NCBI RefSeq assembly: GCF_000295955.2
Contig: NZ_ALXE01000023.1
Coordinates: 62,001-126,000, forward strand
Direction: 5' to 3'
DNA length: 64,000 bases
From: Pantoea sp. A4
Lineage (GTDB): Bacteria; Pseudomonadota; Gammaproteobacteria; Enterobacterales; Enterobacteriaceae
The notes beneath the pieces were generated by a model. That model had not been told where the DNA came from, searched no databases, and saw nothing but the letters and a program-made list of their open reading frames with translations. Shown here piece by piece: positions 34,794 to 44,058 of the stretch (position 1 is its first letter; each line of letters opens with the position of its first letter). The translations under genes and the position numbers were made by a program.

Positions 34794-36311
34794 TTAATGC
34801 AGCGTCGGATAGATGCCAGGGCCAATAGGCAGGCCGAGGAAATACCACACCACTAACAGCAAAATCCAGGCGATAAAGAACGCGATGGGATAAGGCAAAA
34901 TCAACACGTAGTAACGACCAAGCTGGGCGTTTTTCTCATATTTTTGCAGGAAGCCGAGGAACAGCGGTAAAAACGGCGACATCGGTGCCAGCGGCAGAAC
35001 GGCGGAGTCAGCAATGCGGAAAATCATCTGGGCAAAGGCGGGATGAAAGCCGAGCAGCATAAACATCGGCACGAAAACCGGTGCCAGAATCGACCAGATT
35101 GCCGAGCCGCTGGCGATAAACATGCAAAGGAAAGCCGACAGGAACATCAGCCCGAGGAAAGCCGGTGCCCCGCTAACGCCAGCGCTCTCCAGCATATCCG
35201 TCATACCAAACGCCATGAATTTGCCCATATTGGACCAGCTAAAGAAGGCGACAAACTGCGACAGTGGGAACACCATCACAATAAAGCCCGCCATGCTTTT
35301 CATCGGGTCGATCAGCAACTGAGGAATATCATCCTGACGGCGAATCTGTTTTGTTACCACGCCATAGGCAATGGCGACGACAAAAAACAGAATGATAATC
35401 AGCGGCACAATGCCCTGCACAAACGGTGACGGCACCAGCGATCCGTTCGGATTACGCAGTGGCGCATGATCCGGGATAACCAGCAGAGCAATCAAACCAC
35501 AGAAGATCAGCGCAGCAATGCCCGCGGCTTTCAGACCACGGTTTTCCAGCGGGGTTAAGGCTGGCAGGCGATCGCCATCGCGATCCTGCCACGGTTGCAG
35601 GCGGGGCTCGATAAACTTATCGGTTAACAGCGCGCCAACCACGGTCAGCAAAATCACCGAGCTGGCCATAAAGAACCAGTTATCGATGACGTTGACATGC
35701 ATCGCACCGTCGAGGGATTTCGCCGCTTCAGTACTGATGCCAGACAACAGCACATCGGTATTTACAATCAGCAGGTTAGCGGTAAAACCACTGGCAACCC
35801 CTGCAATCGCGGCCATCAAACCGGCGACCGGATGGCGGCCCACGGCGAGGAAAATCAGCGCACCCAGGGGTGGCATCACCACCAGCGCGGCATCAGAAGA
35901 GATATGGCTGAAGAAGGCGATAAACAGGACCATATAGCTGGCGTAGCGACGGCTGACACCCGAAGCCATCTTCACCATCAGAGCCTGTAATAAGCCGACT
36001 TTTTCTGCCAGGCCTGCGCCCAGAACCAGAGCCAGAATCGATCCCAGCGGCGTAAAGCTACTGAAGTTTTTGATGATATTCGGCAGCATCCACTGCAACC
36101 CGGCAATGCTCAACAGGTTCTTCACCTGAATGATCTCGCCGTTGGTCGGGTTGGTTACGGTGACGCCAAAACTGCTCAGTAGCGCAGTGGCTACCATCAG
36201 CACCACGATCAGATAGATAAAAAGCAGAAAAGGGTTGGGGACTTTATTGCCAATACGCTCAATAAAGCTAAACAGCTTCCCTGGGCTGCGGTTCTCCGTG
36301 GTGAAATCCAT
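34794..36311 (-). CDS. abgT: p-Aminobenzoyl-glutamate transporter AbgT
   Basis: A 505-residue membrane protein matching E. coli AbgT along its length: RIGNKVPNPFLLFIYLIVVLM, LGAGLAEKVGLLQALMVKMASG, FFSHISSDAALVVMPPLGALIFLAVGRHP, ASGSAIWSILAPVFVPMFMLLGFHPAFAQ and GLPIGPGIYP at the end. It imports p-aminobenzoyl-glutamate, a folate breakdown product; homologues also export sulfonamides. Last gene of abgA-abgB-abgT. Confidence 0.96.
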   Translation of the reverse strand: MDFTTENRSPGKLFSFIERIGNKVPNPFLLFIYLIVVLMVATALLSSFGVTVTNPTNGEIIQVKNLLSIAGLQWMLPNIIKNFSSFTPLGSILALVLGAGLAEKVGLLQALMVKMASGVSRRYASYMVLFIAFFSHISSDAALVVMPPLGALIFLAVGRHPVAGLMAAIAGVASGFTANLLIVNTDVLLSGISTEAAKSLDGAMHVNVIDNWFFMASSVILLTVVGALLTDKFIEPRLQPWQDRDGDRLPALTPLENRGLKAAGIAALIFCGLIALLVIPDHAPLRNPNGSLVPSPFVQGIVPLIIILFFVVAIAYGVVTKQIRRQDDIPQLLIDPMKSMAGFIVMVFPLSQFVAFFSWSNMGKFMAFGMTDMLESAGVSGAPAFLGLMFLSAFLCMFIASGSAIWSILAPVFVPMFMLLGFHPAFAQMIFRIADSAVLPLAPMSPFLPLFLGFLQKYEKNAQLGRYYVLILPYPIAFFIAWILLLVVWYFLGLPIGPGIYPTLH

Positions 36312-36396
36312 CGGGTATTCCTCGTGTCGTTATGTTTGCTTAGATGTAATATTTTTTATGGGTAGTACAGCCGCGCCGTTGCCGACGCGGGTAATG

Positions 36397-37842
36397 CTAA
36401 GAAGCCAGCGGTGACGGCTGAATACCGTCCGGGATTGGGCAGCGGTAAGGCTGCTGCTGGCGTACCCGTTCAAACTCTTCCCGACAGGCAGCCAGCGTAT
36501 CGGGCTGTTCCAGCAGGGTCAGCGCGCTGGCTGCCAGCACTTTCCCCGCCAGCAGCATGCCTTTGTGCCCCAGAGAAGTGCGTCCCTGCGCCACCAACTG
36601 CCAGGTATGGAGTGGGGTGCCAAATGCAAAACAGGGCGTAAAGCACTGCGCAACCGGGGTGACCCAGCTAACATCGCCCACGTCGGTTGAGCCAAACATC
36701 AGCTCATTACTGATAGCATACGGGGCCACTTCATCCATCAGGACTTTCTCCCCTAACGCTTCAGCCCAGGCCGTGCCTGCGTTACCGCCGGTGCGAGCGG
36801 CGTTGAGGCGAGCATTGCGCAGGTCGTCTTTGGTCAGCGTGGCGCGAATTTCTGCGGCAAACGCCTGCTCTTCAACGCTGTACTCTGGTAAGCCAAACTG
36901 ATGCAAATATCGCTCCATCACCGCTTCCAGTGCGCGATTGGGCACATAGTTGGAACAGGCTTTATCGAAGCGCACCGTCATGGTGGTGTCGGTCATCAGG
37001 GCTGCGCCGCGTGCGATATTAATGACGCGTTGATAAATATCCTGCGCCTGATCGAGCTGCGGTGCGCGCACCAGGTAAAGCACTTCGGCATCGGCTTGCA
37101 CCACATTGGGAGACGCGCCACCCGTATTGGTAATGGCGTAGTGCAGGCGCGCTTCCGGCACGATGTGCTCGCGCAGGAAATTGGCACCGGTATTCATTAG
37201 CGTCACCGCATCCAGCGCACTGCGTCCGAGATGCGGTGAGTTGGCCGCATGGGCAGCGACACCTTTGAAATGAAACGCAGCCTGAATATTGGCCAGCGTG
37301 CTGAGGTTAAACATGCCGCTGAAGCCTTCCGGGTGCCAGGTGACGGCGGCATCGACATCGTCAAACAGCCCCTCACGCACCATAAAGGTTTTGCCGGAAC
37401 CGCCTTCTTCACCGGGGCAGCCGTAAAAACGCAGCGTTCCGCCGGTGCCCTGTTGCATCATCCACGCCTTTACCGCGAAGACAGCTGCCACGCCTGCGGT
37501 GCCCAACAGGTTGTGACCACAGCCGTGACCATTGCCGTTTTCCACCACCGGAGCCGGTGTAGCACAGCCAGACTGCTGGCTCAGCCCGGCCAATGCGTCA
37601 AATTCACCGAGAACAGCAATCACCGGTTTACCACTGCCGAAGCTGGCGATAAAGGCGGTATCAATGCCACCTACGGCCCTTTCGACCTGAAAGCCTTCTT
37701 GCTCCAGCGCCGTTGCCAGCAGGGCAGACGAGCGCGTCTCCTGAAAACGTGTTTCCGGCATATCCCAGATGGCATCGCTCAGCGCCGTAAATTTGGCCTG
37801 ATGCTGTTGGATATACTCTTCAATAAAACCGGTCAAACTCAT
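36397..37842 (-). CDS. abgB: p-Aminobenzoyl-glutamate hydrolase subunit B
   Basis: A 481-residue M20-family metallopeptidase subunit. Metal-site segments are [25 protein letters not shown] and PGEEGGSGK; the C-terminal [10 protein letters not shown] supplies further ligands. With AbgA it splits imported p-aminobenzoyl-glutamate to p-aminobenzoate and glutamate in the cytoplasm. It overlaps abgA by 4 bases (ATGA), so translation is coupled, and abgT follows after 85 bases. Confidence 0.95.
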   Translation of the reverse strand: MSLTGFIEEYIQQHQAKFTALSDAIWDMPETRFQETRSSALLATALEQEGFQVERAVGGIDTAFIASFGSGKPVIAVLGEFDALAGLSQQSGCATPAPVVENGNGHGCGHNLLGTAGVAAVFAVKAWMMQQGTGGTLRFYGCPGEEGGSGKTFMVREGLFDDVDAAVTWHPEGFSGMFNLSTLANIQAAFHFKGVAAHAANSPHLGRSALDAVTLMNTGANFLREHIVPEARLHYAITNTGGASPNVVQADAEVLYLVRAPQLDQAQDIYQRVINIARGAALMTDTTMTVRFDKACSNYVPNRALEAVMERYLHQFGLPEYSVEEQAFAAEIRATLTKDDLRNARLNAARTGGNAGTAWAEALGEKVLMDEVAPYAISNELMFGSTDVGDVSWVTPVAQCFTPCFAFGTPLHTWQLVAQGRTSLGHKGMLLAGKVLAASALTLLEQPDTLAACREEFERVRQQQPYRCPIPDGIQPSPLAS

Positions 37843-39152
37843 GCTGGCACCTTGAATTCGGCCTGATGCAGCGCCAGTGTGGCCAGGGTTTCCACCGCGA
37901 CAGCCATGATCTGCTCATCGAAATCGAATTTGGCGTTGTGATGGCCAGCAGCCAGATCGCAGCCAAAAATCACATAGGAAGCCTGACCACCACGTTGCTG
38001 AACGCGTTCCAGCATGTAGGTCGCATCTTCGGAACCGGCGGCAGCCGATTTGGTGTCCACCACCGATGAGAAGATATTGAGTTTTTCAGCCTGCTGATGG
38101 ATGAACTCGACCCAGGCCTGGCTAGGTTTACAGCTACGCGCCGCGCCCATCAGCTTGATGTCATATTCCACGCCATACATCACGGCCGCGCCTTCAATCA
38201 CGCGCAGTGCCTGCTGATAGACCGCATCGTTGATTTCGTTGTTGGCACCACGGGTTTCGACTTTAAGCAGCGCGGTATCCGGTACCACGTTGCGCCCGGT
38301 GCCTGCCTGCAATACGCCGACGTTCATGCGCGCTACGCCACCGCTGTGCTGGGTCAGACCGTGCAGGCCAAGGGTCGCCTGTGCCGCGGCCAGCAGGGCG
38401 TTGCGGCCCTCTTCGGGTTTTGCGCCTGCGTGCGCACCCACGCCGGTGAAATGAATATCAAGCTTGGTGGTCGCCAGGAAGCTGTCGCTGCCGCAGACGA
38501 TTTCACCGGCCGGTACGCCAGTCCCGAGGTGGATCGCAGTGAATAAGTCGACATCATCCAGTACGCCCGCCGCCACCATGGCTTTCGCCCCGCGCACGCC
38601 CTCTTCGGCAGGCTGGAAAATGAGTTTGATGGTGCCGCTCAACTTCGCCTGGTTTGCCATTAAGACGCGGGCCAGACCGAGGCCAATGGAGGTGTGGCCG
38701 TCATGCCCGCAGGCGTGCATCATGCCGCTATTGATGGAGGTGAAACCTTCACGCACAGGCAGGTGATCCGCCGCCAGGCTCTCGTTGAGATCCAGTGCAT
38801 CCATATCCACCCGGAAGCCCATCACCGGGCCAGGGCGGCCAGTGTTGAGGGTGGCTACCACGCCACAAAATCCGCCGGAGAAGTGGCCAATCCACTGTGG
38901 CAGAGCGCCTTGCTCCAGCGCGCGTGCTTCCTGTGCGGCCAGCACGCTGGCGTCTGGCAAGCCCATGCGGGCTTCCGCATCAATCACTTCGCGACCTAAC
39001 TGAAGCTGATAACCTAACTGGTGTAACTCTTCCGCAACCAGTGTTGCCGTGCGAAATTCCAGCCAGCCAGATTCAGCAAACTGATGCAAATCGCGACGCC
39101 AGCTTTGCAGTTGTGGAACCAGGTCGGAAACCTGCTGAGAAAGGGTAGTCAT
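37839..39152 (-). CDS. abgA: p-Aminobenzoyl-glutamate hydrolase subunit A
   Basis: A 437-residue M20-family metallopeptidase subunit, one residue longer than E. coli AbgA. Marks: [47 protein letters not shown] (metal ligands), [18 protein letters not shown] and the C-terminal [18 protein letters not shown]. It forms the hydrolase with AbgB. First gene of the abg operon and divergent from abgR. Confidence 0.95.
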   Translation of the reverse strand: MTTLSQQVSDLVPQLQSWRRDLHQFAESGWLEFRTATLVAEELHQLGYQLQLGREVIDAEARMGLPDASVLAAQEARALEQGALPQWIGHFSGGFCGVVATLNTGRPGPVMGFRVDMDALDLNESLAADHLPVREGFTSINSGMMHACGHDGHTSIGLGLARVLMANQAKLSGTIKLIFQPAEEGVRGAKAMVAAGVLDDVDLFTAIHLGTGVPAGEIVCGSDSFLATTKLDIHFTGVGAHAGAKPEEGRNALLAAAQATLGLHGLTQHSGGVARMNVGVLQAGTGRNVVPDTALLKVETRGANNEINDAVYQQALRVIEGAAVMYGVEYDIKLMGAARSCKPSQAWVEFIHQQAEKLNIFSSVVDTKSAAAGSEDATYMLERVQQRGGQASYVIFGCDLAAGHHNAKFDFDEQIMAVAVETLATLALHQAEFKVPA

Positions 39153-39218
39153 GGTGTGATCCTTGATGTTGGTTTTTTGGTCTTTAACCTGAATCTACAC
39201 AATGGTATTGGGGTGCAT

Positions 39219-39234
39219 AAGATGCGAATATCTT
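39219..39234. promoter_or_regulatory. Possible AbgR binding site
   Basis: AAGAT (39219-39223) and ATCTT (39230-39234) are inverted arms 6 bases apart in the 117-bp region between abgA and abgR, the usual place for a LysR-type site. The arms are short, so this is tentative. Confidence 0.4.
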
Positions 39235-39269
39235 GCCTATGATAAACAGGGGTTATCACGAGGATACCC

Positions 39270-40172
39270 ATGCCAGCACCGCTCAAACTTCATCAACTGC
39301 GCGCCTTTGTCGATGTGGCACGCCAGGGCAGCATTCGTGCAGCCAGCCGCCTGTCTGGCCTGTCGCAACCGGCGCTCACGAAAGCGATTCAGGAGCTGGA
39401 GCTGGCAGTTGGCGCGCGGCTGTTTATTCGCGGCCAGCAGGGTGTGCGAATGACGGACATCGGTGATAACTTTTTTCGCCATGCCAGTCTGGTGCTGGAA
39501 GAACTTCGCGTGGCGCAGGAGGAGATTCAGCAGCGGTTGGGGCTGGCGGGAGGACAGGTGAATATTGGCGTTGGTGGCAGTATTGCCCGTACCGTGATGC
39601 CTCAGGTCATTACGCAGTTTCATCGTGAATACCCGCGTGTCAAAGTCCGCATCGTTGAAGGACAACTGGTTTCCATGGTGCCAGAGCTGCGTCAGGGTGA
39701 GCTGGATTTCACCATTAACACTTACGATCAAAGCCATCTTGATCAGGAGCTGAGCTACGAACAGGTGATGACGCGCGAATACCGCGTGGTGGTGCGCAAG
39801 GGCCATCCCATGGCAAAAGCGCGATCGCTACAGGAGATGCAACACTGTGACTGGACGATGCCAACGCGCAAAGGCAGTTACTACCGCCTGCTGCACGATC
39901 TGTTTGCCGAACGCGGCATGGCACCCAAAATTGTGGTGACCTGTGAAACGTTCATGGCCTGTATCAGCCTGGTGGCGCAGAGCGACTTCGTCAGTATTTT
40001 GTCGGAGGATGTGATTAACGATGTGGTGTTGGGCAGCCAGTTGCAGGCGGTGGAACTGGACGAGCCGCTGCCACTGGCACAGTTTTATCTTATTCAGCGT
40101 AAAGACACGTCACTTACCCCAATGGGGGCGTATATGGCGCAGCTGTTCCGGCGCTATTGTCAGCAAAGTTAA
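39270..40172 (+). CDS. abgR: LysR-family regulator AbgR
   Basis: A 300-residue LysR-type regulator divergent from abgABT. N-terminal helix-turn-helix: HQLRAFVDVARQGSIRAASRLSGLSQPALTKAIQELE. The ligand domain contains VKVRIVEGQLVSMVPELRQGELDFTINTY and CETFMACISLVAQSDF, both close to E. coli AbgR. Expected to control the abg operon in response to p-aminobenzoyl-glutamate or a related compound. GAGGA lies 5 bases before the ATG. Confidence 0.93.
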   Translation: MPAPLKLHQLRAFVDVARQGSIRAASRLSGLSQPALTKAIQELELAVGARLFIRGQQGVRMTDIGDNFFRHASLVLEELRVAQEEIQQRLGLAGGQVNIGVGGSIARTVMPQVITQFHREYPRVKVRIVEGQLVSMVPELRQGELDFTINTYDQSHLDQELSYEQVMTREYRVVVRKGHPMAKARSLQEMQHCDWTMPTRKGSYYRLLHDLFAERGMAPKIVVTCETFMACISLVAQSDFVSILSEDVINDVVLGSQLQAVELDEPLPLAQFYLIQRKDTSLTPMGAYMAQLFRRYCQQS

Positions 40173-40249
40173 GAGTGTGGCCTGGCTCGCGTCCGGGTGA
40201 AAAAAACCGCACTACACTCTCTAGCGGGTTATTTCCGCAGGAGTCGATC

Positions 40250-40678
40250 ATGCAAGTCACACCTTATCTGTTTTATAACGGGCGCTGTGAAGAGGCGATT
40301 GCATTTTATCTTGCCGCTACCGATGCCACGCTACTGTTTAAAATGACGTTTGGTGATATGCCGGAGTCTGAAGGAGGCGGTGAAGGTTGCCCTACGGGAA
40401 TGACGTTCCCGCCTGAGCAGATCATGCATGCGCATTTGCGCATTGGGCAGGGTGAAATCATGCTGAGCGATGGACCTTCTGATACGCACTATGGTGGTTT
40501 TGCAGTTAGCCTTTCTACGCCCGATGAAGCTCAGGGTAAAAAGTGGTTTGACGCACTGTCGGAAGGTGGAGCGGTAACAAAAAGCTGGGAACCCACATTC
40601 TGGGCAAATGGCTTTGGGATGTTTACCGATAAGTTCGGCGTACCGTGGATGGTGAATGCTTATAAACCACAAGGTTAA
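40250..40678 (+). CDS. VOC-family protein (PhnB/YjdN-like)
   Basis: A 142-residue protein with the two-module vicinal-oxygen-chelate fold: VTPYLFYNGRCEEAIAFY at the start, HAHLRIGQGEIMLSDG in the middle and FWANGFGMFTDKFGVPWMVN near the end, the pattern of PhnB/YjdN proteins. Members are often annotated as glyoxalase-like; no reaction is established. The ATG at 40250 is preceded by CAGGAG; the frame from 40157 overlaps abgR and is rejected. Confidence 0.85.
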   Translation: MQVTPYLFYNGRCEEAIAFYLAATDATLLFKMTFGDMPESEGGGEGCPTGMTFPPEQIMHAHLRIGQGEIMLSDGPSDTHYGGFAVSLSTPDEAQGKKWFDALSEGGAVTKSWEPTFWANGFGMFTDKFGVPWMVNAYKPQG

Positions 40679-40683
40679 CAGCC

Positions 40684-40714
40684 GGTTCCTTCTCCCGGAG
40701 CGGGGGAAGGAACC
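40684..40714. terminator. Hairpin between convergent VOC gene and tsx
   Basis: GGTTCCTTC (40684-40692) pairs perfectly with GAAGGAACC (40706-40714), continued by CCCG/CGGG inside. It is GC-rich and resembles intergenic repeat units elsewhere in the window, but the arms differ. Confidence 0.6.
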
Positions 40715-40750
40715 CGAGATGCGGGAGTGGAGATGCCCACCCCCGATCAA

Positions 40751-41614
40751 TCAGAAGTTATAACCTACAACCAGGTAGTAACCCCAGCCGGTAGATTTCA
40801 CTTCAAACGGACCATTGCCGAAGTTCAACTCCTGACCATCCGCCCACTGACCGCCGTTGTGGAACCAACGCGCCACGGTTGAAACGTGCCAGTGTGCGTA
40901 GTTCAGCGACAGAATATGGCTGGAAGCGATGGAGTTACTGGTGCGTGACGGACCGGTTTTCTCCGCCAGGTCTGAGCCCCAGTCGAAGTTGGTGAAGCCA
41001 ATGTAGCTCAGCTTACCGCCCCACAGGTCGGTAATCGGTACAAAGTATTTCACTTTGAAGCGGTAACCATCCCAGCTGTTTTCGTTCGCAGCCTGGTAGT
41101 TCTGCCACTGGTACTTGGCATAGACGTTCAGCGACAGGCCAATGTCAGAATGGGTATCGATATCCGTGCCCAGACCCATATACCAGGTGCTCTGGCGCTG
41201 AGATGGGTTGCGACCCATATCGTAGATGTAGTTGTTCGCGAAGTACCACTCTTTGAACGGGCCAAATGCCAGGCTGGTGCCGGTCAGTTTGTCGATGGAG
41301 AAGCGAGGTTCAATCTCCATAAACAGCGGCGAACCGTGGTCAAAAATACCGTTGGCGTTGCTGTTACCCGCGCCGAAGAAGTTGGTCAGGTCGGCGTAGC
41401 CATAGAAATCGAACCAGTCTTTGTGTGCAAAGGCTTCATATTCCAGATACACGTCATTGTTGTACTGTGGTCCGAAACGGGTGTGAGTACTGCCCACCAC
41501 GTTAACACTCTGGTGCCACCAGTCAGAAACATATTGCGGTTCGTCAGCAGCCTGGGCTGCTCCTGCCATGCTACCTGCCAGTAAAGCGCCTGCTATCAGT
41601 TTTTTATATTTCAT
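40751..41614 (-). CDS. tsx: Nucleoside-specific channel-forming protein Tsx
   Basis: A 287-residue outer-membrane porin for nucleosides, with a signal peptide of about 22 residues (cleavage after AAQA) and a 12-strand barrel ending in [72 protein letters not shown] and [16 protein letters not shown] are nearly as in E. coli. The ATG at 41614 is chosen because it begins the signal peptide; the ribosome site is weak. Two CRP-type sites with a CytR-type element lie upstream, and E. coli tsx is under the same control. Confidence 0.96.
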   Translation of the reverse strand: MKYKKLIAGALLAGSMAGAAQAADEPQYVSDWWHQSVNVVGSTHTRFGPQYNNDVYLEYEAFAHKDWFDFYGYADLTNFFGAGNSNANGIFDHGSPLFMEIEPRFSIDKLTGTSLAFGPFKEWYFANNYIYDMGRNPSQRQSTWYMGLGTDIDTHSDIGLSLNVYAKYQWQNYQAANENSWDGYRFKVKYFVPITDLWGGKLSYIGFTNFDWGSDLAEKTGPSRTSNSIASSHILSLNYAHWHVSTVARWFHNGGQWADGQELNFGNGPFEVKSTGWGYYLVVGYNF

Positions 41615-41740
41615 TATCATAAGCCACATGCTGATGACCGCTGCTCGTGGGGCGGCCGGAGTGAAATCAATTCCCCGCGGGAAATGCGCTGTAACAATCA
41701 GATAAACAGCGTGCGTAGCGTGCCGTTTATCAGCGCATAG

Positions 41741-41762
41741 AAAATAGATTTTGCTCACATTT
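41741..41762. promoter_or_regulatory. Possible promoter-proximal CRP site of tsx
   Basis: The right half TCACATTT is perfect for CRP, while the left half keeps only GA of TGTGA. Its centre (41751.5) is 52 bp from that of the distal site. Confidence 0.5.
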
Positions 41763-41772
41763 GTCAAAACGT

Positions 41773-41780
41773 GTTGCATT
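41773..41780. promoter_or_regulatory. CytR-type octamer between the CRP sites
   Basis: GTTGCATT is the recognition octamer described for CytR, a LacI-family repressor that binds between two CRP dimers. Here it lies between the two CRP-type sites upstream of tsx. A second octamer with 2-bp spacing is poor (AAATCATT). Confidence 0.5.
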
Positions 41781-41792
41781 TTAAATCATTAG

Positions 41793-41814
41793 AAATGTGA
41801 CTTGAGTCACATAA
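41793..41814. promoter_or_regulatory. CRP site upstream of tsx
   Basis: TGTGACTTGAGTCACA at 41796-41811 has perfect CRP half sites (TGTGA-N6-TCACA) and AT-rich flanks. It is about 190 bp before tsx. Confidence 0.85.
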
Positions 41815-41827
41815 TCAAACTGAGGCG

Positions 41828-41866
41828 AACGGAACCGAACAACCGTTTGCGTTGTCCGGTTCCGTT
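41828..41866 (-). terminator. Terminator after the sensor kinase gene
   Basis: AACGGAACCG (41828-41837) pairs perfectly with CGGTTCCGTT (41857-41866); an inner ACAAC/GTTGT stem extends it past one mismatch. It lies just after the kinase stop on the minus strand and only 14 bp from the tsx CRP site. Confidence 0.65.
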
Positions 41867-41879
41867 GCGATGCAGGAAA

Positions 41880-43235
41880 TCAGGGGAGGGTGACGCGAAC
41901 CTGTAAACCGCAAATCACACCCTGCGGGTTAAGGCAGTTACTGATCGCGACCTGAATACTGTGTTTGTTAGCCACGCTTTTCACAATGGACAAGCCAAGA
42001 CCGCTGCCCTGGGCTTTTACATCCGACGAGCGGGTAAAGCGATCAAAAGCGCGATCGATAAACGCTTCTTCCATTCCCTGGCCGTTATCAATGACATCGA
42101 CCACAGTTTTTCCGGCAACGCGATGTAACAGCACGTCCACCAGGCTTCCTTCTGGCGTGTGAAGCATCGCATTACCGATCAGGTTATCGAATAAACTGCG
42201 CAACTCTGAGCGGCTGGCCTGAATCTGATATTGGGTACTGCCGTTGAAACCAATATCAATGCCGCGCTTATCGGCGACCACCATGAGCTGTTCAATGCTC
42301 TCTTTCAGCAGCCCCTCAAGATCGATATTTTCGACCGTTGCTACCACGCTGTGATCTTCCTGACGCGAAATATTCAGCAGCTGCGTCACCAGATGGCGGG
42401 TGCGGGTCACGCCCGCTTCCAACTGGTCAAACTGTCGGCTGGCATCCCCTGGCTGAATATGCTGACGCAGATTTTCCACTTGCAGCGTCACGGCGGTGAC
42501 TGGCGTGCGTAGCTCATGGGCGGCATCTTCCAGGAACTGGCGTTGGGAGGACCAGGCCGCATGCAGCTTGTGTAACAGGGAGTTATAGGCGGCAATCAGC
42601 GGCTGTAGTTCATCCGGCAAGTCGTGCGAGGCTACCGTATGCGGATTTAGCGTCTCCTGGGCGGCAATCTCCCTGGCGGCCACGCGCAGATCGCGCGTGA
42701 TTTTGCGCACCACCAGCCAGATCACCAGCATCGACAGGGGCATCATCAGAATCAGGGGAATGATCGCCGACAAAGTACGGGACACCATCACCGATTTCAT
42801 ATAGCTGAGATTGTGCATGACCTGAATGGTGCGAATATCGCTGCCGGGTTCGCCGGGGCGGGTGTAGATACGCCATTCGCAGTCATGGCAGTGGCCGACG
42901 TAGACGTTGTGCCAGCCCTTCTGCGTCACCAGCGGGGCATTGAGTTCCGGCCACGAGCTGGCGCGCAGTTTGCCGTTGGCATCCCACAACTGCACCACAT
43001 AGGCACTTTTTACCTTATCGGCATTGACCAATAGCGGCATCAGCACCGGCAAACGTTTGTTGACGGCCCAGGCATCCGCTATTTTGGTGAGCTGATCGTC
43101 TTTCATACTGCCGATCATGTCGCCGTAGCAGCTAAAGAAATACCAGGTCACGCCGCCAATCACCAACAGGTGAATAATAAACAGCGTACTCAGCAGCTTG
43201 TTACGTAACGAACGCATAAAGGGCAATCTTTTCAT
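41880..43235 (-). CDS. Sensor histidine kinase (QseC/PmrB-like)
   Basis: A 451-residue inner-membrane kinase. Helices at about 14-36 and 152-176 flank a periplasmic domain of about 115 residues that contains the cluster HCHDC (residues 115-119), a possible metal or thiol site. Then come a HAMP region, the phospho-acceptor EDAAHELRTP (H240), the N box NLIGNAMLHTPEGS (from 351), DNGQGMEE and GSGLGLSIV. It overlaps the response-regulator gene by 4 bases. The family is clear but the signal is unknown; QseC and PmrB are the nearest named types I recognise. Confidence 0.88.
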   Translation of the reverse strand: MKRLPFMRSLRNKLLSTLFIIHLLVIGGVTWYFFSCYGDMIGSMKDDQLTKIADAWAVNKRLPVLMPLLVNADKVKSAYVVQLWDANGKLRASSWPELNAPLVTQKGWHNVYVGHCHDCEWRIYTRPGEPGSDIRTIQVMHNLSYMKSVMVSRTLSAIIPLILMMPLSMLVIWLVVRKITRDLRVAAREIAAQETLNPHTVASHDLPDELQPLIAAYNSLLHKLHAAWSSQRQFLEDAAHELRTPVTAVTLQVENLRQHIQPGDASRQFDQLEAGVTRTRHLVTQLLNISRQEDHSVVATVENIDLEGLLKESIEQLMVVADKRGIDIGFNGSTQYQIQASRSELRSLFDNLIGNAMLHTPEGSLVDVLLHRVAGKTVVDVIDNGQGMEEAFIDRAFDRFTRSSDVKAQGSGLGLSIVKSVANKHSIQVAISNCLNPQGVICGLQVRVTLP

Positions 43236-43891
43236 ATGGCAGGCACCCGCCAGCCGAGGCCACGTACGTTGCGAATGGCATCGTTGTTGAGTTTGCGGCG
43301 CATACCGTGAATCAGTACGTCAATGGCGTTGCTGGTGACCTCTTCGCCCCAGCCGTAAATGCGGTTCTCTAACTGTTCGCGGGAAAGAATGGCACCGGGA
43401 CGCTCCAGCAGTGCATAGAGCAGCGCATACTCTCGCGCAGTTAACTGCTCGCGCTGGCCTTTGTACAACACTTCTCGTGTCATCATGTCCAGTTGCAGAT
43501 CGCCACTGCCGAGTAAGGAGTCTGCCGCACCATGGCGACGACGAGTAATGGCGCGCATACGGGCCAGAACCTCCTGTAGATCAAAGGGTTTTAGCAGATA
43601 ATCATCGGCTCCACTGTCCAGGCCCTGCACGCGCTGAGAGACGCTATCGCGTGCGGTGAGGATCAGCACCGGCGTCATATCGCCACGGCTGCGGGCATGC
43701 CTTAATACTTGCAGCCCGTCCTGGCGTGGTAAGCCTAAGTCGAGTAGCACACAGGAGTAGCCGCCTTCGCTCCAGGCATTGCTGGCGTAAACGCCGTCAC
43801 GTACCCAATCTACTGACCAGCCAGCACCTTCCAACGCATGTTGGAGGTTAGCGCCGATCATTTCATCATCTTCTACCAGTAGTACACGCAT
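43232..43891 (-). CDS. OmpR-family response regulator (QseB/PmrA-like)
   Basis: A 219-residue regulator: receiver domain with acidic pocket EDD (7-9), phospho-acceptor D51 (LLDLGLP), T79 and K101, and a C-terminal winged helix ending in GWGEEVTSNAIDVLIHGMRRKLNND and GLGWRVP. The start at 43891 has GGAGG 7 bases upstream; the frame from 43912 adds seven residues without support. Operon with the kinase that follows. Three GCTAA repeats at 11-bp spacing in the promoter region are likely binding sites for this protein. Confidence 0.9.
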   Translation of the reverse strand: MRVLLVEDDEMIGANLQHALEGAGWSVDWVRDGVYASNAWSEGGYSCVLLDLGLPRQDGLQVLRHARSRGDMTPVLILTARDSVSQRVQGLDSGADDYLLKPFDLQEVLARMRAITRRRHGAADSLLGSGDLQLDMMTREVLYKGQREQLTAREYALLYALLERPGAILSREQLENRIYGWGEEVTSNAIDVLIHGMRRKLNNDAIRNVRGLGWRVPAI

Positions 43892-43936
43892 CAGGATGCC
43901 TCCAGCCATCATTACACGCAGTGTAACGCTGAAAAG

Positions 43937-43983
43937 TTAGCGCAGAATTAACCGCGATCTCAGCCTTGCTAATTCTGCGCTAA
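43937..43983. repeat. 14-bp inverted repeat in the regulator/AraC intergenic region
   Basis: TTAGCGCAGAATTA (43937-43950) and TAATTCTGCGCTAA (43970-43983) are perfect inverted copies separated by 19 bp, and the match continues for AAAA/TTTT after one mismatch. They lie between divergent response-regulator and AraC-type genes. Confidence 0.8.
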
Positions 43984-43994
43984 GTTTTCGCTAA
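43968..43994. promoter_or_regulatory. Three direct GCTAA repeats spaced 11 bp apart
   Basis: GCTAA occurs at 43968-43972, 43979-43983 and 43990-43994, exactly one helical turn (11 bp) apart, the spacing used by OmpR-family dimers such as PmrA and QseB. A reverse copy (TTAGC) is at 43937-43941. Confidence 0.65.
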
Positions 43995-44058
43995 TTAAGG
44001 GATAAATTTTACGCGCTACAGTGACGCTACTGCCTAACAGTCTCTTCAGGAGAGCATC

